From NCBI GenBank assembly GCA_016198605.1, contig JACQIG010000091.1, positions 1-10,115 on the forward strand: 10,115 nucleotides of DNA, read 5' to 3'. Source of the DNA: Candidatus Aenigmatarchaeota archaeon (lineage in GTDB: Archaea; Aenigmatarchaeota; Aenigmatarchaeia; QMZP01). A model generated the notes under the pieces. The model worked only from the letters and a program-made list of their open reading frames with translations. It was not told the DNA's origin and made no database searches. Below are positions 1-6,451 of the stretch, piece by piece; position 1 is the stretch's first letter, and each line of letters opens with the position of its first letter. A program made the position numbers and the translations under genes.

Positions 1-601
1 CTTTTGCTACGTCTTTGTGATGCTTTATTGCTGTCACCCTTTCCTTGACAGACTGTATCCCTTTATCTGATATTTTTGTCCTTCCAACTTTCAAATAAGC
101 GAACATCTTATCCACGTCCAGCGTGTAAAGCAGCGTCCCGTGGACCATTGTCGCGCCATTCCTTCTTGTTAAGGCAGATCCTGAAACTTTCTTTCCTGTA
201 ACAATTATGTCATTAATAGGCTTGAATTCTGATTCTATCCCCAAAAGCCTCAGTGCGTCAACAATGTGCCCGCACACACGCCTGTATGCCTGGTTTACAT
301 CATGCGGCAAAAGAGCTTCTGGTGTAATCATGCTGAACGTCATCGCCTCGCCGTCCTGGTACATCGCGCCGCCGCCTGTTATGCGCCTTATTATGTCCAC
401 GCCATGCTTCCCGCACTCATCCACGTCCACCTCGTCATGAAGCTTCTGGAAGTGGCCTATTATCACGGCAGGCTTCTCCCACTCGTAGAAGAATATCGTC
501 GGGGAGGCTTCGCCTGCGCCTACGGCCTCCATGCAGGCCTCCTCAAGGGCAAGGTTCATCACGCCCCTCCTCTTCTCAGGCCCTATCACCCTCCATTGCA
601 T
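1..601 (-). CDS. lplA: Lipoate-protein ligase A, catalytic domain (3' end cut by window edge)
   Basis: Attaches lipoate, through lipoyl-AMP, to a lysine of lipoyl domains in 2-oxoacid dehydrogenases or the glycine cleavage H protein, in the cytoplasm. The 200 visible residues carry the family signatures in order: RRITGGGAM at 72-80 (the RRxxGGG nucleotide/lipoate loop), NDI at 130-132, GKKVSGSA at 136-143 with K138 aligning to the conserved ligase lysine, and HGT at 154-156. The start at 601 is chosen because AGGAG lies five bases upstream and the frame has a stop shortly before it. The accessory domain is not fused but encoded by lplB, 44 bases upstream on the same strand, as in Thermoplasma acidophilum. 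Full-length archaeal catalytic subunits have about 260 residues, so roughly 60 C-terminal residues lie outside. The family call is secure; free lipoate scavenging rather than octanoyl transfer is inferred from the lplB partner. Confidence 0.93.
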   Translation of the reverse strand, partial: MQWRVIGPEKRRGVMNLALEEACMEAVGAGEASPTIFFYEWEKPAVIIGHFQKLHDEVDVDECGKHGVDIIRRITGGGAMYQDGEAMTFSMITPEALLPHDVNQAYRRVCGHIVDALRLLGIESEFKPINDIIVTGKKVSGSALTRRNGATMVHGTLLYTLDVDKMFAYLKVGRTKISDKGIQSVKERVTAIKHHKDVAK

Positions 602-606
602 AACAT

Positions 607-611
607 CTCCT
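607..611 (-). promoter_or_regulatory. Shine-Dalgarno of lplA
   Basis: AGGAG ends five bases before the ATG at 601. It fixes the lplA start and implies translation from a bicistronic lplB-lplA message. Confidence 0.65.
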
Positions 612-645
612 GCGGCTGCATGAAGCCCATGTCAGCCGCCGGCCT

Positions 646-912
646 TCACGGCCTCCATATAACCTCTTGTATGATTTCCGGCGTTATCCCTATGAGCTGT
701 ATGGAATTTGATTCCATCACACCAGATATCATCTTGGCTGCATTTCCAATCTCATTGACATCAAGGCCCACCAGGCTCTCCTCTATAAGGGCCAGGCACT
801 CCTCGGGGTGCACGAAGAAATCGCCGCTTATTGTTATGCCTTCAATCCTCTCGGCGAAGTCCACATTGACCCTTATGAGCTTCTCAGCCTTCTTCTCCGC
901 AAAACCCTGCAT
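646..912 (-). CDS. lplB: Lipoate-protein ligase accessory (C-terminal) domain as a separate subunit
   Basis: An 88-residue protein matching the lipoate-protein ligase C-terminal domain. It starts with a Lys/Glu-rich helix, then a strand with G-x-I-x-x-G-D-F-F (GITISGDFF near residues 25-33) followed by P-E-E, and ends with a segment resembling the end of bacterial LplA (GITPEIIQEVIW). In T. acidophilum the corresponding small protein is required with LplA for forming the lipoyl-adenylate intermediate. Here it is the first gene of a probable lplB-lplA operon. The ATG at 912 is the first in frame and lies about 20 bases after a TATA-like element, so the transcript may be leaderless. It is divergent from the thioredoxin-like gene at 973. 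Confidence 0.88.
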   Translation of the reverse strand: MQGFAEKKAEKLIRVNVDFAERIEGITISGDFFVHPEECLALIEESLVGLDVNEIGNAAKMISGVMESNSIQLIGITPEIIQEVIWRP

Positions 913-930
913 GGTTCCTCATTGAAACAA

Positions 931-939
931 GGATATAAA
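931..939 (-). promoter_or_regulatory. TATA-like box for lplB-lplA
   Basis: Read on the minus strand this is TTTATATCC, close to the archaeal TATA consensus, centred about 23 bases before the lplB ATG. The intergenic region is only 60 bases and also has to serve the divergent gene at 973. On the plus strand the same AT-rich block lies about 38 bases before that ATG, so sharing is possible. Confidence 0.5.
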
Positions 940-972
940 TCTCTTCGGGGATAATTAAAGTGGGGAACCCAT

Positions 973-1245
973 ATGCCAGGGGAAAGCAGCCTCATTGAGT
1001 TCTACGGGACCGAGTGCGTCCACTGCAAGGAGATGGAGCCTCTTATAGAGAGGCTGAAGAGCGAGGCGGGCCTTGTTGTGGAGAGGATTGAGGTCTGGCA
1101 CAATGCCAAGAACGCCGAGATGCTCCAGCAGTACGACCGGGGCTTCTGCGGGGGCGTGCCGTTCTTCTTCAACAGGAAGACGGGCAAGTGGATCTGCGGC
1201 TCAACAAGCTGGGAGAAGTTCAGGGCCTGGGCCGAGGGGAAGTGA
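973..1245 (+). CDS. Small thioredoxin-fold protein with CxxC active site
   Basis: A 90-residue thioredoxin/glutaredoxin-like protein. It opens with a beta strand (LIEFYG, residues 7-12) leading into C15-V-H-C18, the redox motif at the start of the first helix. The cis-proline element follows at G61-V-P63. The length is near the minimal thioredoxin fold. Two further cysteines, C59 (just before the cis-Pro loop) and C75, are unusual and could form a second disulfide or bind metal. No signal peptide or membrane segment is visible, so it is probably cytoplasmic. The ATG at 973 places the first strand at the N-terminus, as expected. It is divergent from lplB; its end is five bases from the end of the opposing gene at 1251. 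The substrate is unknown; the CVHC dipeptide does not by itself assign it to thioredoxin, glutaredoxin or a membrane-anchored oxidoreductase. Confidence 0.85.
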   Translation: MPGESSLIEFYGTECVHCKEMEPLIERLKSEAGLVVERIEVWHNAKNAEMLQQYDRGFCGGVPFFFNRKTGKWICGSTSWEKFRAWAEGK

Positions 1246-1250
1246 GCGTA

Positions 1251-1505
1251 TCATGCTAAAGATATATCATACCTTTCTGAGCCAAGTCTTATGTGTTTAG
1301 GGTCCGCCGGTTCTTTATCAACTCCGTGTGCTCTTGCGCCAAAGCTCCAGTGTATTCCTTCAGCATCTCCTTCAGCGTCTATGTATAAGCCTTCTTTGTC
1401 CTCACCTAGGATGCCTACAATGGTCCTGTGGTACACCCCGACATCACAATATTCAGTTACCCTAACCCTCCTGCCAACTCTAATATCCCCTTCATCCATG
1501 GCCAT
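1251..1505 (-). CDS. Small acidic protein of unknown function
   Basis: I do not recognise this family. It encodes 84 residues with alternating hydrophobic and polar positions suggesting a small beta barrel: VGRRVRV, a strand around YHRTIVGIL, then an acidic turn and GLYIDAEG. It could be an SH3-like fold, but that rests only on the strand pattern. The ATG at 1505 is preferred over a second in-frame ATG at 1499 because a TATA-like box lies 25 bases upstream, fitting a leaderless mRNA. It converges on the thioredoxin-like gene with only five bases between the two stop codons. The plus-strand frame over the same bases is also open, but it lacks a promoter and resembles nothing I know. It is likely but not certainly a real gene. 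Confidence 0.6.
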   Translation of the reverse strand: MAMDEGDIRVGRRVRVTEYCDVGVYHRTIVGILGEDKEGLYIDAEGDAEGIHWSFGARAHGVDKEPADPKHIRLGSERYDISLA

Positions 1506-1524
1506 GATAAATTAACATCACCAA

Positions 1525-1534
1525 GGTTTTTAAG
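1525..1534 (-). promoter_or_regulatory. TATA-like box for the gene at 1251-1505
   Basis: On the minus strand the sequence is CTTAAAAACC, centred about 25 bases before the ATG at 1505, the standard spacing for a leaderless archaeal transcript. Confidence 0.45.
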
Positions 1535-1598
1535 CCTTCGCTCTCGCATTTCACCCCTGGCCTCAGCGGATTTGATCATTATAAGATTCTGGCATGAT

Positions 1599-1608
1599 AA
1601 AATATAAT
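1599..1608 (+). promoter_or_regulatory. TATA-like box for the SET-domain gene
   Basis: AAAATATAAT is centred about 28 bases before the ATG at 1632, with no clear Shine-Dalgarno between. The spacing suggests a leaderless transcript. Confidence 0.5.
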
Positions 1609-1631
1609 AGGAAGAACCTTACAAATTCATT

Positions 1632-2156
1632 ATGCATTACAAGACAAAGTCATTCCTGAGCCCTAAGGTTGACGTGCGGAATTCACGGCTTGGCGGAAAA
1701 GGGCTGTTTGCTAAAACGCCCATCAAGAAAGGGGAGATGGTCATAGTATGGGGCGGGACATTGATTGCTGAAGCAGACATAAAGATGGGAAGATATAGAA
1801 AGCACACGGCTGTTGAGATCAACAGGGGAATGTATATTGCGAACAGGCCGGATGACCAGCCCAGCAAGGACGACTTCATGAACCATTCCTGCAACCCGAA
1901 TCTCTGGCTAAAGGATGAGGTGACGCTAGTTGCCAAAAGGAATATCAGGAAAGGCGAAGAATTGACAGCAGATTATGGAACCTGGCTGTCGAGGCCGCAT
2001 TATAGAATGAAATGCAAGTGCGGCTCTCCTTTATGCAGGAAGGTTATCACAAGCGGCGACTGGAAAAGGAAGGATATCCAGGGAAGGTATAAAAACCATT
2101 TTTCACCTTACCTCAACGAGGAAATCAAGAAACTGAGAAAAGGTCACAATCGGTAA
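1632..2156 (+). CDS. SET-domain protein-lysine methyltransferase with post-SET zinc motif
   Basis: Predicted to transfer a methyl group from S-adenosylmethionine to a lysine of a protein substrate. The 174 residues contain the complete SET core: GGKGLFA at 21-27 (SAM-binding loop), NHSCNPN at 84-90 (pseudoknot motif), and EELTADY at 109-115 with catalytic Y115. These are followed by a post-SET motif, C128-x-C130-x4-C135. In SET/post-SET enzymes these three Cys plus the Cys of NHSC (C87 here) bind one zinc, and all four are present. The basic C-terminal tail (about 140-174) has many Lys and Arg and could contact DNA or ribosomes. There is no signal peptide. The gene stands alone with its own TATA-like box. 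Archaeal SET proteins have been linked to methylation of chromatin proteins, but no histone or other chromatin gene lies nearby, so the substrate is open. The family is certain. Confidence 0.93.
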   Translation: MHYKTKSFLSPKVDVRNSRLGGKGLFAKTPIKKGEMVIVWGGTLIAEADIKMGRYRKHTAVEINRGMYIANRPDDQPSKDDFMNHSCNPNLWLKDEVTLVAKRNIRKGEELTADYGTWLSRPHYRMKCKCGSPLCRKVITSGDWKRKDIQGRYKNHFSPYLNEEIKKLRKGHNR

Positions 2157-2160
2157 GTCA

Positions 2161-2172
2161 TCTTAATTTTAA
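2161..2172 (+). promoter_or_regulatory. Possible TATA-like box for the secretion ATPase gene
   Basis: TCTTAATTTTAA lies about 35 bases before the ATG at 2202 and would give a leader of about 10 bases. A second AT-rich patch at 2184-2193 is too close to serve unless the real start is further downstream. Weak support. Confidence 0.3.
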
Positions 2173-2201
2173 CCACCTTCCCCAATTATTAACTGGATAC
2201 C

Positions 2202-5200
2202 ATGCCGCAGGCATCGCGCGACTACGTCTATGACGAGGAGAGGCTGAGGCTCAGGATCAATTGCCTGGGCTACCTATACGGCCCATCCCTGGAGGACTTC
2301 CCTGACTGCATGGCCAGGGTGATGGACACGATACTGGACGTGAAGAAGGTGGCCAGCGTGGTGCTTGTGGGCACGCGGGAATATGAATACGACGAGGACC
2401 AGGTGAGGCTGCTCAGCGAGATGGCCTCCGTCCTTGAGACCGTGATAAGGGAGAGGATGATCTCCTACGGCAGGCTTGGCAATGAGGCCTGCAAGCAGGC
2501 CTACCCCGAATGGAGCTCAAGGATGCAGTACACAGTCCTGGAATTGCTTAGGCGCGACCCCATTGGCGCATACGTGGAAGTGGTGAGAGAGATAAGGCAC
2601 ATGAGGGAGAGGATGAAGGGCACGTCCTCCCGCCAGCACTATGGCTGCTACTACAATTACGTCAAGAACATCCTGCTGCCGCTCAAGGGGCTCCTGGAGA
2701 GGACGGAGATGATACGGATAGCGAAGCCCTACGCGGCAGGCTACCACATAGGCGACAGGACGCTCTACAGGGAGATGTTCATGCCAAATGCCAAGCCCAA
2801 CTTCATGCTGACCCGCTACATGATAACCCCCCCTGAAAAGGGCAAGTCAATGGACAGGTACGCCGTGGGCGACACGCAGGTGGAGATATACAGGCTCCCC
2901 GAATCAACGCAATACCTCTATTTTGTCGTCCCCCCGGAGTTCAACCTGAGCGAGCAGAAATACACCCTACTTGACGAGGCAAAGCGCCACATGGCAGCCC
3001 ACAAGCCTGTCACAAGCGAGTTCGTAAGGTCCGAGCGCGTCAGGGAGATATTCTACAGCATAGGCAAGGACACGCTCAGGGACGTGGCGGAGAAGATGGG
3101 CATAAGCCTCACGGCAAAGGAGCTTGACCAGCTCGCGAATATACTCACCAGGTACACGGCAGGCTTTGGCGTGCTTGAAATCCTGCTTTCAGACGAGCGC
3201 GTGCAGGACATATATGTCAACTCCCCGATAGAGCGCCTGCCAATACTGGTCTTCCACCAGGATTATGAGGAGTGCAGGACAAACCTGATACCGTCCACCG
3301 AGGACGCAGAGTCCTGGGCAACGAGGCTGAGGATACAGTCCGGCAGGCCGCTGGACGAGGCGAACCCAGTCCTTGACACGGACCTGACCGTGCCTGGGGG
3401 TTCGGCAAGGTTCGCCGTCATAACAAAGACGCTCTCGCCCCATGGCCTCGGCTTTGCCATAAGGAGGCACAGGGACAAGCCCTGGACGCTCCCGCTTTTC
3501 ATAAAGTCAGGCATGCTCAACCCGCTGGCTGCGGGACTGCTCTCCTTCCTGATAGACGGGGCGGTATCAATCCTGGTGGCAGGGGGCAGGGGCGCAGGGA
3601 AAACGTCGCTGCTGGGCTCAATGATGCTTGAGATACTCCCCAAGGTCAGGATTATTACGCTGGAGGACACTCTAGAGCTCCCGGTGGGCTACCTGAAAGA
3701 CCTGCACTACAACATAGAAAGGCTCAAGACAAGGTCTGTCATCACGAGGGTGGAGACCGAGATGCCCGCGGACGAGGCGCTCAGGACTGCATTAAGGCTA
3801 GGGGATTCTGCGCTGATTGTCGGTGAGGTGAGGTCTTCTATTCCTGGGTGGGAGGAGGTATTAGTTATTGAAAACGGGATTACAACGAGGGTTCCAATTG
3901 AAAAGCTGGAGAACAAAGACGTAAAGAGCTATAAGGTGCCTACCTTTGGATTTGACCTCAAGGTGGGATTAAGGCCATTGGCAGGATTTGTAAAGCACCC
4001 TGTGAGGGACAGGTTTCTTGAAGTGGTAACAAAAACAGGAAGAAGGGTTACAGTGACACCAGACCATTCGCTTTTCCATGCCACAAAAGACTTCAGGATC
4101 GCTCCTGTAGAGTGCAAAGACCTCAGGGAAGGGGATTGCATAGTAATACCCTCATCCATTCCTGCAGGGTTCAACGATGTGGACCAATTGGATGTTACTA
4201 GAATACTACCTGACTTCAGGTTGGAGAACTTTGAGGATAATACCAGAGAAGCCATAAGAAGGCTGGGGTGGAAGAAGGCTACGCAGGTTGCGGGGGTTAA
4301 AAGTGGAGACATTTATAATTACTTTAGGACAGCTTCTGATCAGCAGATAAACCTCCCGATAGCTTCCTTTGAAAGCCTTATACAAGAAGCCGGAGTAGGG
4401 TGTGATCGTGCACAGCTAAAGGTCACAAGAGGTTCTGGAAACTCGATACCAGCCGTATTGTCGGTAAATGAGGATTTTTGCAGATTCCTTGGCTATTATG
4501 TCAGTGAGGGCTACTATATGTCCTCCAGTGGAAAAGGCGGCAGTGTAATCCTAACAAACTCTGATGAAAAGCTGCTTGCGGACATGATAAACTTGTCAAA
4601 AAGCATTTTTGGGATGGAGCCAAAACTGAGAAAGGTTTATGGTTTAGGAGAAAGCACACAAGTAAGGCTTGGGAGCATACCATTGGCAACCCTCTTCAGC
4701 AGATTGGGTTCAGGGAGGATAGCCGGAGAGAAGCGGGTGCCGTCTATAATATTCGGCCTGAGCAGGCGCAAGATAGCAGCCTTCCTTCGCGGCCTTTACA
4801 GCGGAGACGGAAGTTTTACAGCATCCAAAAAATCCGGGAATTGCGTAAGGTATTTTACAACTTCAAAGAAGCTGGCAGAAGATGTTGCTTATCTATTGCT
4901 TGGCTTTGGAATTGTTGGAACAATAAGGCATACTAAATCCAGAAAGCCAAACCACAGCGATCTGTGGAATGTCAGCTTCAAAGACAGGGAAATGGTTGAG
5001 ACATTCTTAAGGGAAATAGGATTTGAGCAGAAGCAGCCTAAGATGATGATCAAAGGCTGGAGACATTCCAATGTCAATTCTGTTAAGCTGGCCAGGGAGG
5101 AATTGAGAAAGCATTTGCTTGAGTATCCAAGGCAATATAGGCATCTGTTCAGATTTGAAAGATGCAGCAAGACTTATCTAAAACAGGTTGCTAATGATCC

Positions 5201-6029
5201 AAGATGCCGGGTTTCTGAACAGCTCAAAACCTTTGCAAATGGCGAGTTTTTCCTTGACGAGGTGAAGGAGATAAGGGAAATTGCATTAGAAAAGCCAGTT
5301 CCCGTATATGACCTCAGTGTAGAGCCTTCCCAGAACTTTATAGGAGGCTTCGGGGGCATACTGCTGCATAATACGGAAGCCAAAGCCCTGTATGAGGCAA
5401 TGAGGATAGGGGCGCTCTCCAACGTGGTGGCGGGCACCATACACGGCGAATCCGCCTACGGCGTGTATGACAGGGTGGTGAATGACCTTGGCGTCCCCCC
5501 GACCAGCTTCAAGGCCACGGACATCATACCTATAGCCAAGATGCTCAGGTCCGCGGACGGCCTGCACAGGTTCAGGAGGATGACAGAGATAACAGAAGTC
5601 AGGAAGGAATGGGATGCCAACCCCTCAAAGGAGGGCGGCTTCGTCAACCTGATGGAATATTCAGGCAAGGAGGACACCCTCAAGCCCACGGACACGCTGG
5701 TTAACGGCGAATCCCAGGTCCTTAACAGGATAGCCTCCTACGTGAAGGAATGGTCAGGCAATTGGGATTCTGTTTGGGAGAACATAAAGCTCAGGGCCAA
5801 GATAAAGGAGGTCACGGTAGGCATATCCCAGAAGCTGGGCAGGCCTGAGCTGCTTGAAGCCGAGTGGGTTGTCAAGTCCAACCAGCGCTTCCACCTGATA
5901 CAGGAGCAGGCCAGGGAGGATGCCGGCTACTCAGACCCCAAGAGGGTCTACAGGGAGTGGCTGGAATGGATGAAACCCTCAGTCATGGCGCCGCAGAAGG
6001 GCGCCATAGGCTCCGCTAAAACAAGATAA
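2202..6029 (+). CDS. Type II/IV secretion or pilus ATPase (TadA/VirB11/GspE superfamily) interrupted by an intein
   Basis: Precursor of 1275 residues; after splicing, exteins 1-545 and 1058-1275 give about 763 residues. The host is a hexameric cytoplasmic ATPase that powers assembly of type IV-like pili or protein export. An archaeal N-terminal region of about 260 residues precedes the catalytic part. Visible motifs are R-x-Q-S-G-R-P-L-D-E near 375-385 (arginine-finger region), Walker A G461-S469 (GGRGAGKTS), the Asp box TLEDTLELP (486-494), Walker B LGDSALIVGEVR (533-544), and the His box TIHGE (1079-1083). ALYEAMRIGALSNVVAGTIHG after the intein is typical of archaeal TadA-like ATPases rather than archaellum ArlI, by recollection. 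No TadC/ArlJ-type membrane partner or pilin gene is in the window, so its machine is unidentified. The N-terminus is cytoplasmic-like with no signal peptide. Confidence 0.92.
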   Translation: MPQASRDYVYDEERLRLRINCLGYLYGPSLEDFPDCMARVMDTILDVKKVASVVLVGTREYEYDEDQVRLLSEMASVLETVIRERMISYGRLGNEACKQAYPEWSSRMQYTVLELLRRDPIGAYVEVVREIRHMRERMKGTSSRQHYGCYYNYVKNILLPLKGLLERTEMIRIAKPYAAGYHIGDRTLYREMFMPNAKPNFMLTRYMITPPEKGKSMDRYAVGDTQVEIYRLPESTQYLYFVVPPEFNLSEQKYTLLDEAKRHMAAHKPVTSEFVRSERVREIFYSIGKDTLRDVAEKMGISLTAKELDQLANILTRYTAGFGVLEILLSDERVQDIYVNSPIERLPILVFHQDYEECRTNLIPSTEDAESWATRLRIQSGRPLDEANPVLDTDLTVPGGSARFAVITKTLSPHGLGFAIRRHRDKPWTLPLFIKSGMLNPLAAGLLSFLIDGAVSILVAGGRGAGKTSLLGSMMLEILPKVRIITLEDTLELPVGYLKDLHYNIERLKTRSVITRVETEMPADEALRTALRLGDSALIVGEVRSSIPGWEEVLVIENGITTRVPIEKLENKDVKSYKVPTFGFDLKVGLRPLAGFVKHPVRDRFLEVVTKTGRRVTVTPDHSLFHATKDFRIAPVECKDLREGDCIVIPSSIPAGFNDVDQLDVTRILPDFRLENFEDNTREAIRRLGWKKATQVAGVKSGDIYNYFRTASDQQINLPIASFESLIQEAGVGCDRAQLKVTRGSGNSIPAVLSVNEDFCRFLGYYVSEGYYMSSSGKGGSVILTNSDEKLLADMINLSKSIFGMEPKLRKVYGLGESTQVRLGSIPLATLFSRLGSGRIAGEKRVPSIIFGLSRRKIAAFLRGLYSGDGSFTASKKSGNCVRYFTTSKKLAEDVAYLLLGFGIVGTIRHTKSRKPNHSDLWNVSFKDREMVETFLREIGFEQKQPKMMIKGWRHSNVNSVKLAREELRKHLLEYPRQYRHLFRFERCSKTYLKQVANDPRCRVSEQLKTFANGEFFLDEVKEIREIALEKPVPVYDLSVEPSQNFIGGFGGILLHNTEAKALYEAMRIGALSNVVAGTIHGESAYGVYDRVVNDLGVPPTSFKATDIIPIAKMLRSADGLHRFRRMTEITEVRKEWDANPSKEGGFVNLMEYSGKEDTLKPTDTLVNGESQVLNRIASYVKEWSGNWDSVWENIKLRAKIKEVTVGISQKLGRPELLEAEWVVKSNQRFHLIQEQAREDAGYSDPKRVYREWLEWMKPSVMAPQKGAIGSAKTR
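3837..5372 (+). mobile_element. Intein with LAGLIDADG homing endonuclease, inserted in the Walker B segment
   Basis: Residues 546-1057 (about 512 residues) are removed by protein splicing. The left boundary is GEVRS|SIPGWEEV (intein Ser1); the right is ILLHN|TEAKAL (terminal His-Asn, Thr+1). Joining the flanks restores GEVRSTEAKAL, the uninterrupted family sequence. Splicing block B is TPDHSLF (619-625, T619 and H622). Block F is VYDLSVE at 1035-1041 with NFIG, ending in HN. Two dodecapeptide motifs mark the endonuclease: FLGYYVSEG (762-770, acidic E769) and LRGLYSGDG (862-870, acidic D869). Both acidic positions are kept, so nuclease activity is plausible. A helix-turn-helix-like stretch, KATQVAGVKSGDIYNY (692-707), lies between block B and the endonuclease and may help bind DNA. 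The DNA is visibly AT-richer with different codon choice from the exteins, indicating horizontal arrival. One uncertainty is whether the cut falls before the first or second Ser; homologue alignment favours the second. Confidence 0.93.
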
Positions 6030-6059
6030 AACAAAAAATTTAAACTCAATGCGGCCTTT

Positions 6060-6087
6060 CCGGCTTGAACCAATTGGATAAAGCCGG
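6060..6087. terminator. Inverted repeat between convergent genes
   Basis: CCGGCTT (6060-6066) pairs perfectly with AAGCCGG (6081-6087) across a 14-base loop that contains the palindrome CCAATTGG (6070-6077). It lies between the stop of the ATPase gene and the stop of the convergent zinc-ribbon gene, where a bidirectional terminator or a protein-binding palindrome would make sense. There is no long T tract directly after it, so intrinsic termination is uncertain. Confidence 0.35.
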
Positions 6088-6113
6088 CAGGCTCTCATGC
6101 CACTCCAGCAAGC

Positions 6114-6278
6114 CTAGAATTTCCTGTGCTTCTGGAAGCAGTCTCTGCAATAAACAGGCCTGTCAGCAGAAGGCTTGAAGGGCACCTGCGTCTTTGCGCC
6201 GCAGTCCGAGCATGTTGCGTCGTGCATCTCTCTCGGTCCCCTGTCGAAGCTTCTCCTTGGGCCTCCTTCCATTCTCAT
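6114..6278 (-). CDS. CxxC-x17-CxxC small zinc-ribbon protein
   Basis: A very short gene of 54 codons. The sequence reads CSDC, then exactly 17 residues including PFKPSADRPVY, then CRDC, followed by a basic tail QKHRKF. This spacing and the xxVPFKPxxxRPVYCxxC core match the CxxC-x17-CxxC domain found in many archaeal and candidate-phylum bacterial proteins, recalled as TIGR04272. The four Cys should hold one zinc. The short N-terminus is rich in Arg and Gly (GGPRRSFDRGPR), suggesting nucleic-acid contact. Its role is unknown. Two in-frame starts exist, 6278 and 6272; GAGG lies about six bases before the ATG at 6278, while a TATA-like element at 6288-6298 fits a leaderless start at either. It converges with the ATPase gene and is divergent from the gene at 6452. 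Confidence 0.8.
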   Translation of the reverse strand: MRMEGGPRRSFDRGPREMHDATCSDCGAKTQVPFKPSADRPVYCRDCFQKHRKF

Positions 6279-6287
6279 ACTATTCCT

Positions 6288-6298
6288 CTCTTATATTA
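6288..6298 (-). promoter_or_regulatory. TATA-like box for the zinc-ribbon gene
   Basis: On the minus strand the sequence is TAATATAAGAG, about 16-22 bases before the two candidate ATGs. A second AT-rich block, catatttaaatac at 6368-6380, is nearly palindromic and could act as a further upstream promoter in either direction. Nothing else gene-like is seen between 6279 and 6451. Confidence 0.4.
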
Positions 6299-6417
6299 AC
6301 ACACTCTTCAGAACAAGCCATAGGTAACTATTGCCTTACTGAACATGTGTCATTCATTTTTAGGGTACATATTTAAATACGCATTGCCCGCCTCTCTAGA
6401 GGCTCAGCTGCCCGGAA

Positions 6418-6429
6418 ACCTTTATATTT
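6418..6429 (+). promoter_or_regulatory. TATA-like box for the gene at 6452
   Basis: ACCTTTATATTT is centred about 28 bases before the ATG at 6452. This supports that ATG over the upstream in-frame TTG at 6431, which would lie only a few bases from the box and so before transcription starts. Confidence 0.55.
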
Positions 6430-6451
6430 CTTGGATAGCCTCTTAATCAAT

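Noticed and set aside
266..925. Plus-strand open frame of 219 codons opposite lplA and lplB
   Set aside because: It is antisense to two genes with clear lipoate-ligase motifs and its product has no recognisable domain; it reflects the composition of the other strand.
1291..1515. Plus-strand frame opposite the small gene at 1251-1505
   Set aside because: The minus-strand frame has a well-placed TATA-like box and a more protein-like composition; the plus frame is rich in Ser/Pro and lacks a start signal.
6055..6115. tRNA or C/D-box RNA in the gap after the ATPase gene
   Set aside because: No cloverleaf, no T-arm consensus and no C or D box could be found; only one inverted repeat.
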